The notes under the pieces are model-generated. The model did not search any database and was not told the DNA's origin. It saw only the letters and a program-made list of their open reading frames with translations. From NCBI GenBank assembly GCA_023212725.1, contig JALBYF010000002.1:496001-560000 (forward strand): 64,000 nucleotides of DNA, written 5' to 3'. This DNA comes from Tranzscheliella williamsii (taxonomy: Eukaryota > Basidiomycota > Ustilaginomycetes > Ustilaginales > Ustilaginaceae). Shown piece by piece: positions 30,101-38,381 of this stretch (its first letter is position 1; each line of letters begins with the position of its first letter). The translations under genes and the position numbers were made by a program.

Positions 30101-30925
30101 TTACTGACTGACAGGGATGCAGCGGTGCTCCATCGGCTGTGCGGTCGGCTCCTTGTCCTCGCTCGACGAGCTGCTCTGCAGCGACGCACCTTTCGCCGAC
30201 TGTTGGATGTGCGTCTGGCTGTTACTCTGGTGTGTGCTTTGGTTTTGGCCTTGGCTCTGGCTCTCGCTCTGGCCCTGGTTCTGGCCCTGGTTCTGGCCTT
30301 GGCTCTGACCTTGCTTTCGGCTCTCGCTCTGGCCTTGATTCTGGCTCTGGCCTTGATTCTGGCTCTGGCCCTGGCTCTGGCCTTGCTTCTGGCCTTGAGT
30401 TTGGTTCTGAGAAGCGGATTGCTTGCCCTGGCTGTCTTTGGGGGCAGCGGACTGGGCCTGAGACGGTTCGGGCTGGCTGCTGCTCTGGGCCTGCGACTGT
30501 TTGGGCTGGCTGCTGCTCTGGGTTTGCGACTGGGACTGGGCCTGGGACTGGCCTTGCTGGCTTGGCTGGCTTGGCTGGCCCTGGGTCTGTGATTGCGTTT
30601 GGGTGCTGTCCGCGTCCGAGGAGCTGTCCTCCTGGTTTGCGTTCTGGCTCTGGTTCTGGCTGGAGCCAGCAGAATTGGAGCTGACCGAGTTGGCGTTTCC
30701 GCTGACATTGGTGGTCGACTCGGCGGTTTGCGTGTTGTCTTGGCCCGCTTGGTTCGAGTCGCCCTCCTGGTAATTGCCCAGGACAATCAGCGGGGCGTCG
30801 CCGAGGCCACGCACAGTGATCCCGTCGGCGACGATCACGCCTCCCGCTGGCACCGGTGCCGCCGTAACCATGCTGTGCGCCAGCACAGCGGCAATGAAAG
30901 CTACCAACGTGGCTCGGCCCTTCAT
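30101..30925 (-). CDS. Secreted Gln/Ser-rich repetitive protein
   Basis: The start is taken at ATG 30925 (MKGRATLVAFIAAVLAHSM); the longer frame to 31042 begins with GTG and would bury the signal peptide. The stop is TAA at 30101-30103, giving 274 aa. Residues 1-22 are a signal peptide (ending VTAAP). A short ordered region (GGVIVADGITVRGLGDAPLIVLGNYQ) follows. The rest is built of Gln, Ser, Asn and Gly, with many copies of GQSQ, NQGQ and SQSQ up to about residue 245. The tail holds PMEHRCIPVSQ with one Cys. There is no transmembrane or GPI signal. Composition suggests an aggregation-prone, possibly amyloid-like surface protein. It lies between two other repetitive secreted precursors. Its repeats are not clearly homologous to theirs; an early stretch (SNQAGQDNTQTAESTTN) is only faintly similar to the Asn/Gln parts of the Rep1-like protein. 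Confidence 0.8.
   Translation of the reverse strand: MKGRATLVAFIAAVLAHSMVTAAPVPAGGVIVADGITVRGLGDAPLIVLGNYQEGDSNQAGQDNTQTAESTTNVSGNANSVSSNSAGSSQNQSQNANQEDSSSDADSTQTQSQTQGQPSQPSQQGQSQAQSQSQTQSSSQPKQSQAQSSSQPEPSQAQSAAPKDSQGKQSASQNQTQGQKQGQSQGQSQNQGQSQNQGQSESRKQGQSQGQNQGQNQGQSESQSQGQNQSTHQSNSQTHIQQSAKGASLQSSSSSEDKEPTAQPMEHRCIPVSQ
30222..30600. repeat. CTGG-rich minisatellite inside the Gln/Ser gene
   Basis: On the plus strand this reads as variable 6- to 18-nt units around CTGGCT, CTGGTT and CCTTGG, encoding Gln-Ser/Asn/Gly repeats on the minus strand. It lacks stop codons in most frames, so several long overlapping frames appear on both strands. Confidence 0.85.
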
Positions 30926-31573
30926 AGTGTATGGCAGTGTGTGTGTGAGTGGGGATGAGTAGGGATAGCGAGCGGCGAGAGAGGAGATGTGGTTGTGGTA
31001 GGGAAGCAAACCAGAACAGCATCTGACCCCCCTCTTCTTCACCCTTTTGCCGCCGGGCGAAGGCAGCCAGTCAGCACCGTATCCATCTCAGCCTGGCGAA
31101 CCAGAACGGGCGGACCAAGGACACTCGTCCGACGCACGGGCACTGTCCTGCCGGCCGAGCACGGATCGAAACCAAGGCGGTCGAAACCTCGTGGAGCGAA
31201 CGACCCAAACGGAACGCTGCCTGCGCGCACAGACGGAACAACTGTGCTGTGTCAGACACTGCGGGCCGCAGCACGGAGACCGAGTTCGGGCGCACGGCCA
31301 GAAACCGCCCTGACTGACTCGCAAAAGAACCGGAGGAACCAAAGAGATCAGAGGCAGATCAGACACACACCCTGCAAATCAACGCGATCTGCAGGTGATC
31401 CGAGCGCCCTCTCGTCGGTCGACCGGCCTAGGACAGCTTACAGCATCACAATCACAGTCACCATCACAGTGAATGCTTTGGACAGCCTCGTCATCTAGCA
31501 TTCGCATCAGGATGGGGGCCTCACCCAGGCCCGTCTCGCCTAGCCTGCCGAACATGGATCTCGTTCGAATTAG

Positions 31574-31631
31574 GCGAGCATTTCGTCATCTCGGCGAGCA
31601 TTTAATCATCTCGACGAGCATTTAAAATCCG
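31574..31631. repeat. 20-nt tandem repeat, about three copies
   Basis: Units at 31574, 31594 and 31614 share GCGAGCATTT followed by CATCTCG; the third is partial and diverged. Confidence 0.85.
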
Positions 31632-32763
31632 ATCGTTTATTTCCCGACATGAATGTGTGAATTTCTGGATTTGCGAGTTTCTGGAGTGACGTGTCTTGGG
31701 TGTTAGACCCGATATTTCAGGGAGAGGACGCCGAATACCCAAATGGAGAGAGCTCGCTCCCATGACAAAGCTGCGCGTGGATGATCACGCAAGGCTAGCT
31801 GGCCTCGTCAGGCAGGCGCATACAGTGCAAGACGGCGGGTACACTGGATGTCGGCGCTGGTCGACAGCCATTGGCTCATTGTCGGTTCGGCCATCCCCCT
31901 CCTTCTTACCAATGATGGGCCGTGCTTGGCTTCACCCGCCTCTGTGCAGCTCGTGATCTTCGTGCCAACCCTTGCACTTGCCTATGACAGCTGTCCTCCG
32001 TGCAGCTTTGACAGCTGCCGCTCGTCATACCGTGCAGGTCGACAATCGATTTGCTGGCCACCGCACCGTGAACGTGACCGTCATCTTACATGCTCTGCTC
32101 GCAGCACGCAACCGCCCGAAACAACTTCTTCCGGTCGCCGTCGTACCACACCTGCCTACTCCACTCAAGGCGTTTAATCTCTTAGTAGCTCGACATCCTC
32201 TTCCGCGTGCTTTTCTCATCGCTTGCACGCTCCACCTCGCCAAGAGCCCGGCCTTCCCATCTCTCGATGATGGATGGCGACACAGCGCCCCCTCGGCCTA
32301 CTGCCCATGATGCACGACCTGGTTCGCCGTACATGGATACCGTCAGCCGCCTCTTGCTGCCCCCCAGACTCAAGACTCGAGCCCACCCGGAACTGCAATG
32401 TTTCGCTTGCGATCGAACTTTCCCATCGCATCAAGCGGTCGGCTGACTCTCGTCTAACTAGGCTCGCCAATCGCCAGATTGCCGACCCTAGCGAGGCCTC
32501 TGTCGGCGATGAAGAGCGTGACAGCCTTTGCTCTACCTGACAGGCCTGCTTGCAGAGCAATACGTGATTCTGCGTCTCTCTCGGCGGTCCGCACATACGC
32601 TCGAGCAGCCCGCTGTACCACTGGCGGTAGCAAGCCTTTCTCGTTGTGCAAACGCAACAAGCACGAACTCCAACAACCCTACAGCGCTGCGCACCGTGCT
32701 CGAGCTGGGTAGTGCTACACCACCCTCTTCCTTCGTAACACATCGTCCACTTCTGTCGCAACG

Positions 32764-32770
32764 TATATAA
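32764..32770 (+). promoter_or_regulatory. TATA box of Rep1-like gene
   Basis: TATATAA stands about 210 bp before the ATG at 32977. It is followed by a CT-rich and CATCC-rich leader typical of highly expressed fungal genes. The leader length is inferred. Confidence 0.6.
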
Positions 32771-32976
32771 CCCCACTCCTTTTCCTGTCTCCTCCTCCAT
32801 CCATCATCACATCCATCCACAGCCATCACAACACACAGGACACTTTTTCCTTCTCTCTCTTCTTCCTCTCGTACAGGCCCTACCACTCTATCCATCGGCC
32901 CTCCCTCTCCCCAATTGACATCCTCTCCGCTTTCAACTGTTCCCTCCGTTGAACCTTCCCATTTACACATATCGCA

Positions 32977-35900
32977 ATGAAGTTCTCATCAGGATTCACT
33001 GCTTTCGTCGCCGCCTCGGTGGCAACCGCTAACATCGCCGCGGCCGCACCTATCGCTGCGCGCGGCGACGTCAGCCAGTCCAACTCGCAAGGCACCTCCC
33101 AGAAGGCTTCCGGCGGACAAGTGTCGCAAGATGCCGACTCGACACAGGCAAACAAGCAGAACGTCAAGGGTGGTGACACTGTCCACGTCTCGTACATTCC
33201 TGACAAGCCTGCCGCGACCCCTGCGGCCGGTAAGCCCTCCGGTGGCAAGCCCTCGCACCACGACGATGACCAGGACCAGCCCACGGGCGACCTCATTTCC
33301 CTTAGCCTGCTGAATGGCAACCAGGCCAACGCCAATGTGGCCGGCAGTGGCGACCAGGGCAACGAGAAGCGCTCGCCCGACGGTCTGATCTCGGTGGACG
33401 CGATCAACGGCAACCAGGCCAACGCTGAGGTTCTCGGCACGGGCAACCAGAAGAACTACTGGAGGCGCGGCTCGAACGGCCAGCTGATCGACGTGGATGC
33501 TGCCGACGACAACCAGGCCAACGTGCAGATCCTCGGCACGGGCAACCAGAAGAACCTCTGGGCGCGCACGCCCGGCGGAGGGCTGATCAGCCTCGACGCT
33601 GTCGATGGCAACCAGGCCAATGTCGGTGTGGCCAGCACCGGCCACCAGGGCAACTACGTCCACGAGAAGCGACAGATCCCTGTCCTCTCTGCCCTCGGCT
33701 CTCAGTTCGGCTCGGCGGACGGTCACGGCGGCAACTCGGCCCAGTCGCAGACCAACAAGCCTGTCGTCTCCGGCTCGGGCAACAGCGTCAGCGCTGGCGG
33801 CAACCAGTCTGCCACCAACAACGGCAGCGGCGGCCAGGTCGCCCAGGACCTCACTCAGGCACTTCAGGGCCGCGCCCTCTTCGGCGGGGCCTCTGGCAAG
33901 CAGACTGGCTCCGCTGACGGCTTCGGCGGCTCCTCCCAGCAGGGCCAGACCAACACCCCCGTCCTCTCCGGCTCGGGCAACTCGCTCACCTCAGGCGGCG
34001 AGCAGCTCGGCCAGAACGACGGCACCGGCGGCTCCGTCTCCCAGGACCTCTTGCAGAAGCTCACCGGCAGACAGCTCTTCGCTCAGGGCCAGCAGGGCGC
34101 TTCCGCCGACGGCTACGGTGGCTCTTCCCAGCAGGGACAGACCAACGCCCCCGTCCTTTCTGGCTCGGGCAACTCCCTCACTTCCGGCGGCGCCCAGCAG
34201 TCGGAGAACAACGGCCAGGGAGGAGGTATCGAGCAGGGCCTCTCCCAGCTCTTTGGCAAGCGACAGCTCTTCGCTCAGGGCAAGCAGGGTGCCTCTGCTG
34301 ACGGCTTTGGCGGCAACTCGGCTCAGGGCCAGACCAACAAGCCTGTCCTGTCCGGCTCCGGAAACTCGCTGACCAGCGGCGGTGCTCAGGGTGCCGAGAA
34401 CGACGGCCAGGGTGGCGACATCACCCAGGGCATCAAGCAGCTCTTTGGCAAGCGACAGCTCTTTGCCCAGGGCAAGCAGTCCGGCTCCGCTGACGGCTTC
34501 GGTGGCTCATCGCTGCAGGGCCAGAACAACGCACCGGTCCTGTCCGGCTCCGGCAACTCTCTGACTGCCGGCGGCGAGCAGCTCGGCGAGAACAACGGCT
34601 CCGGTGGTGAGGTACAGCAGAGCCTCGCTCAGAAGCTGGGCCTCAGCAGGCGCCAGCTCTTCGCCTCGGGCAAGCAGACTGGTTCCGCTGACGGCTACGG
34701 CGGCTCTTCTTTCCAGGACCAGGACAACGCCCCTGTCGTCTCGGGCTCCGGCAACTCGGTCACCGCTGGCGGCTCGCAGTTCGGCGAGAACGATGGCACC
34801 GGCGGCTCCGTCGACCAGAGCCTCGGCCAGAAGCTCGGCCTTTCCAACCGACAGCAGTTCGGAGCTGTGGGAAGCCAGGGTGCTAGCGCCGACGGCTTCG
34901 GCGGCTCCAGCTCGCAGTACCAGAGCAACCGACCTGTCGTCTCTGGCACTGGCAACTCGGTGACCACCGGCGGTGCCCAGGGTGCTGAGAACAACGGCCA
35001 GGGTGGCGACATCACCCAGGGCCTCCAGCAGCTCTTTGGCCGACAGTACCAGGGCCTCGGCCAGGGTATCGGCCAAGGCATCCAACAGGACGGCTCTGCT
35101 AACGCCAAGGGCGGCGACGCCACCATTGTGGGCCAGAACGGCGCCTCGTACGTCAACGGCGCTGCCACCGCCGGCACCGTCAACCAGAGCGCCAGCGGCC
35201 AGCAGGACGGCGCACAGTCTGCCACCCAGGGCCTTGACCAGCAGACGCTCAACCAGTTTGGCGCTCCTTATGGCCGACGACAGTACCAGGGCCTGAGCCA
35301 GGGCATCAACCAGGGCGTCCACCAGAACGGTCAGGCGGACGCCCAGGGCGGCTCCGCCACCCTGGTCGGCGGCAACGGCCCCGCCTACGTCAACGGCGCT
35401 GCTACTGCCGGTGAGGTCAACCAGAACGGCCAGGCTTCCCAGCAGGGCCAGCAGAGCGGCACCCAGTCGGCCACCAAGGATGTGCAGAACGTCTTTGGCC
35501 GAGACGTGCAGGGTCAGGGCCAGTCGACCAGCCAAGGCACCAAGCAGGCCGGCTCCGCTGACGCCGTCTCCGGCCCGATCAAATTCATCGGCGGTGGCCA
35601 CGGCCCCGTTGTCGTCGACTCTTCCTCCCACGCCGGATCAGTCGCCCAGAACAGCACCAGCAACCAGCAGGACGAGCAGAACGCTTCGCAGAACAGCGCC
35701 ACGCCCATCTACCACTTCCGCCGACAGCAGACTCAGGTCCAGGGCAACTCGCAGGACACCTCGAGCAACGCTGATGCCAGCGCCCACGCCGCTCCCCAAT
35801 CTGCTGGCTCCGGTTCCTTCTGGACCCACCAGCCCGACGTCTTGGACTCCACCACCGTAGGTGGCAAGGTCGCGCAGAACACCGAGGCCAACCAGGCCAA

Positions 35901-36132
35901 CAAGCAGAACGCCAACCAGAACTCGCTCAAGCACCCCACCCGTCGACAGTTGTCCTACGGCTCGCAGAACGGCAACGCTGACGCCCAGGGCGGCTCCAGC
36001 TCCTCGCAGGAGACCAACGACAAGGTCGTCAACGGCAACGGCCTCTCCTCGGTCCAGGGCGGCGCCCAGTCCGCCGATGGCTCGGCTACCGGTGGCACCA
36101 TCTCCCAGCTTCTCAAGCTCGGCCAGCAGTAA
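32977..36132 (+). CDS. rep1: Rep1-like repellent precursor (secreted, Kex2-processed)
   Basis: This is an intronless 1,051-aa frame. Residues 1-24 are a signal peptide (MKFSSGFTAFVAASVATANI). The rest splits at about 15 basic sites: nine dibasic (such as YWRR-G, HEKR-Q, FGKR-Q, YGRR-Q) and six single-Arg (such as LTGR-Q, LSNR-Q). Three repeat classes appear in order. Class A has four copies around LISxDAxxGNQAN with GTGNQ. Class B has seven copies of about 60-66 residues (GSADGFGGSS, then SGSGNSLTSGG, then GGSVSQDL), plus a final diverged copy. Class C has four copies around QYQGLSQGINQG or its variants, lying between the seventh and last B copy. In Ustilago maydis Rep1, a precursor of this design is cut by Kex2 into repellent peptides that coat aerial hyphae and make them hydrophobic. 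This protein is larger than the roughly 650-aa U. maydis Rep1 as I recall it. Orthology is likely but rests on architecture. Confidence 0.82.
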   Translation: MKFSSGFTAFVAASVATANIAAAAPIAARGDVSQSNSQGTSQKASGGQVSQDADSTQANKQNVKGGDTVHVSYIPDKPAATPAAGKPSGGKPSHHDDDQDQPTGDLISLSLLNGNQANANVAGSGDQGNEKRSPDGLISVDAINGNQANAEVLGTGNQKNYWRRGSNGQLIDVDAADDNQANVQILGTGNQKNLWARTPGGGLISLDAVDGNQANVGVASTGHQGNYVHEKRQIPVLSALGSQFGSADGHGGNSAQSQTNKPVVSGSGNSVSAGGNQSATNNGSGGQVAQDLTQALQGRALFGGASGKQTGSADGFGGSSQQGQTNTPVLSGSGNSLTSGGEQLGQNDGTGGSVSQDLLQKLTGRQLFAQGQQGASADGYGGSSQQGQTNAPVLSGSGNSLTSGGAQQSENNGQGGGIEQGLSQLFGKRQLFAQGKQGASADGFGGNSAQGQTNKPVLSGSGNSLTSGGAQGAENDGQGGDITQGIKQLFGKRQLFAQGKQSGSADGFGGSSLQGQNNAPVLSGSGNSLTAGGEQLGENNGSGGEVQQSLAQKLGLSRRQLFASGKQTGSADGYGGSSFQDQDNAPVVSGSGNSVTAGGSQFGENDGTGGSVDQSLGQKLGLSNRQQFGAVGSQGASADGFGGSSSQYQSNRPVVSGTGNSVTTGGAQGAENNGQGGDITQGLQQLFGRQYQGLGQGIGQGIQQDGSANAKGGDATIVGQNGASYVNGAATAGTVNQSASGQQDGAQSATQGLDQQTLNQFGAPYGRRQYQGLSQGINQGVHQNGQADAQGGSATLVGGNGPAYVNGAATAGEVNQNGQASQQGQQSGTQSATKDVQNVFGRDVQGQGQSTSQGTKQAGSADAVSGPIKFIGGGHGPVVVDSSSHAGSVAQNSTSNQQDEQNASQNSATPIYHFRRQQTQVQGNSQDTSSNADASAHAAPQSAGSGSFWTHQPDVLDSTTVGGKVAQNTEANQANKQNANQNSLKHPTRRQLSYGSQNGNADAQGGSSSSQETNDKVVNGNGLSSVQGGAQSADGSATGGTISQLLKLGQQ
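33673..35050 (+). repeat. Coding tandem repeat of about 190-200 bp units
   Basis: Seven consecutive class B modules are conserved at the DNA level as well as in protein, for example the near-identical blocks starting at 34264 and 34455. Unequal recombination between them could change copy number. Confidence 0.85.
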
Positions 36133-37521
36133 ATCATTGCTGCTCGCCTGGCCTGATCTACGCTTTTCCCATCTTAGCCTCCTATACGCATCTTTTCTCA
36201 GTTTCTTTCCTGACGCCATCGTCACACGTCGACGCGGCTAATCTCGATTAGTCCTCCGTGGAACGATCCTAGCGAACTCTGCCTCTTTCCCGCTTTCGTC
36301 TCCCGTCTGCTCTCTTGTTATGATACGACTTAATCATCGCTTCAGAATCTACTCCGCAATACGAAACTGCACTGTTTCTCTTATATATTGGTGCTTGCTT
36401 GTGGGCAGCTAGCGACGCATATCATTGCGCTTGTACGCGCAGCGAGTAGGGGCTCCTGGCACCGCTCGGCGCTATCTTTTCCGCTTTGGTGCCAGCTCGC
36501 ACGCCTACACCCTATTGATAGTCTCTCTCCGGCGTAGACGCGAATATTTATGTGCCAACGAGCGTGGGCGGAAATGCTGCTGGTCTGGAAGACCTTCGCT
36601 CGTCGTTGAGGGAACACTCGACAAAGCGAGGCTACGGCGCACGCATGCAGCGGTACCGACCTCAAGCGGTCCATATCAAGCGCTTCTCCGTGTTTGCGCA
36701 TGTTGTGCTCAGACGCAAAGTCCAGAAAGGTGAGCGGGGGGGGGGGTAAAGGAATGTACGCTTCCGTGGCATGTGGACAGTTTCGCTGGGGTATAGGTCG
36801 CAGCAATGTCGAGATGCTTTGCTTGGTGCGCGAGTCAAACGGCACATCGCAAGCGTCGCTGGCCGGCGAGGTCGGGTCCCTACGCAATGGAACAGATCAG
36901 GACGGCTCACACCACCGAATCGTAATTTGTGGAAATCCAAGGAGACGGGACATAGGGTAGGTGCAACTGCTGGGGACTGCATTGTTGGCTACCTGTGATG
37001 TGATGCCACCAAAGCACCGTGAGAACCGGCAAATGATGCTGTGTGCTCGGCGTACAGCATGGCGGGGGCGTCGACATGGCGAAGAATTTTCGGGAGTCTG
37101 GATGACCTGCAGAGCACAATTATGTATCGTGACCTCAGCGTGGTGTCAGCACTGGCTCGCCGGTCCGACGTGAGGATCGCTGGGTGCTGCTGATCCCTTC
37201 ACTGGCACTTGGCGAGGCAGTGGCTCGGCTGGCGCCAAGCAAGACTTGGATAGCAACGCTGGGGCCGCGAGCACGGCTCAATTCGCTTATACAAGTGGGT
37301 ACCACTGGCCGCTTCACCTGGTGAAACCGGCACCCAAGACCTATGGAGACAGCCCTGGATGCGTAGGACCCAAAGACCCGTCCGCGCCGCACCCAGCAGA
37401 CTCACTGCCTGTTCGATTCGCTTACGACTATACAGCTACTCGGCACCAGGCGACAGAAGCGCGACGGTCACCCACTGTCTCGCCTTTGAGTGCCTCCATC
37501 GAGCTGGCCCTGTCGATCACC

Positions 37522-37660
37522 CACTTTGTGCGCTTCCATTACTGACTCACTTTGTACGCTATCCATTCCTGACCCAAACTGTGCGCTTCCATTACTGACC
37601 CAACTTGTGCGCTTCTACTACTGATCCAATTCGTGCGCTATCCAATATTGGCCCAGATGG
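37522..37660. repeat. Degenerate 27-nt tandem repeat, five copies
   Basis: Copies share the core TTGTGCGCTTCCATTACTGA, with variants TTGTACGCTATCCATTCCTGA and TCGTGCGCTATCCAATATTGG. The unit is about 26-29 nt and divergence grows to the right. Confidence 0.8.
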
Positions 37661-38043
37661 TGCACATCAGTAGTGGTCCAGAGCGCCGTTGCCGGGTGTT
37701 CCATCTCCGTGTGGGCCGGATGGATGCGTCCGACATATGTGGCCATGTACCACGCACATGGACCGCACCGAGCCGAAGCGCCAATCCGTTTTGATGGCGG
37801 TGACGCATATATACCGCACCCTGTTGCAGCGATGCGAGCAGGACGCCACAAGCCAGGAAGCGGCGAAGGGGGCGTGGCGCTGGCTTTCGTCAGGACGCCC
37901 GCCTCTGCGCTGAGGCCTACCTCCGCTTCATCGCACCGCATCTCACCGCGGCAGTGATGGGCTTTCTGTAGGTCCTGCTAAGCTCGCAGCGCAGAGTGCC
38001 GGGCTGCGGTACCACCGTCGTCATGGGACAGAACGTACTTGGC

Positions 38044-38119
38044 TGCTACGGATCGTATACTGTTAGATTGACGTTCAGAAACCGCTACGGCTCGCGTACT
38101 GTTAGATCGACGTTCAGAG
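38044..38119. repeat. Direct repeat pair, about 37 nt
   Basis: Copies at 38044-38080 and 38083-38119 share GCTACGG, then TACTGTTAGA and GACGTTCAGA, with a few substitutions. Confidence 0.85.
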
Positions 38120-38381
38120 AAAGCGGCTGAACTCAGCGTCGGCCGAGCCCCACATGTACAACCCATGTCACTATCCCAGACGTCCGAGGATGCTCGCGCA
38201 GGGGTAGGCCAGAAGAAAATGCCATATGGGCTGTTTTGAGGCGGCGAAGCAAGTGTAGTGTACAGGCGAAAATACGGTGACACAGAGACAAAGACATCGG
38301 CGGGAGCGAAAGCGAAAGGGAACGAACATACGAAGTACGAGCGCAGGGGATAGGATCGATCATTTTGGAGGGGTCGAGATG

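Larger units (their letters stand above)
30926..32976. other. Divergent promoter between two secreted-protein genes
   Basis: This 2 kb stretch separates the minus-strand Gln/Ser-rich gene from the plus-strand Rep1-like gene. It holds a 20-nt tandem repeat (31574-31631) and, near the right end, a TATA box and a pyrimidine-rich leader for the Rep1-like gene. Open frames inside are short and overlapping; none is called. A long regulatory region would fit a developmentally controlled gene, but no specific binding site was identified. Confidence 0.6.
36133..38381. other. Gene-poor spacer with two repeat sets
   Basis: This 2.2 kb stretch lies between the Rep1-like stop and the PAS gene stop. It holds a G11 run (about 36738), a degenerate 27-nt tandem repeat (37522-37660) and a pair of 37-nt direct repeats (38044-38119). 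No convincing coding frame is seen on either strand. Confidence 0.6.

Noticed and set aside
29998..30786. Several overlapping long frames on both strands
   Set aside because: They arise because the CTGG-type minisatellite lacks stops in most frames. Only the frame with signal peptide and ATG at 30925 is kept.
37400..37430. GTTCGATTC resembling a tRNA T-loop
   Set aside because: Flanking bases do not form a T-stem and no A box or acceptor stem is present at the expected distance.
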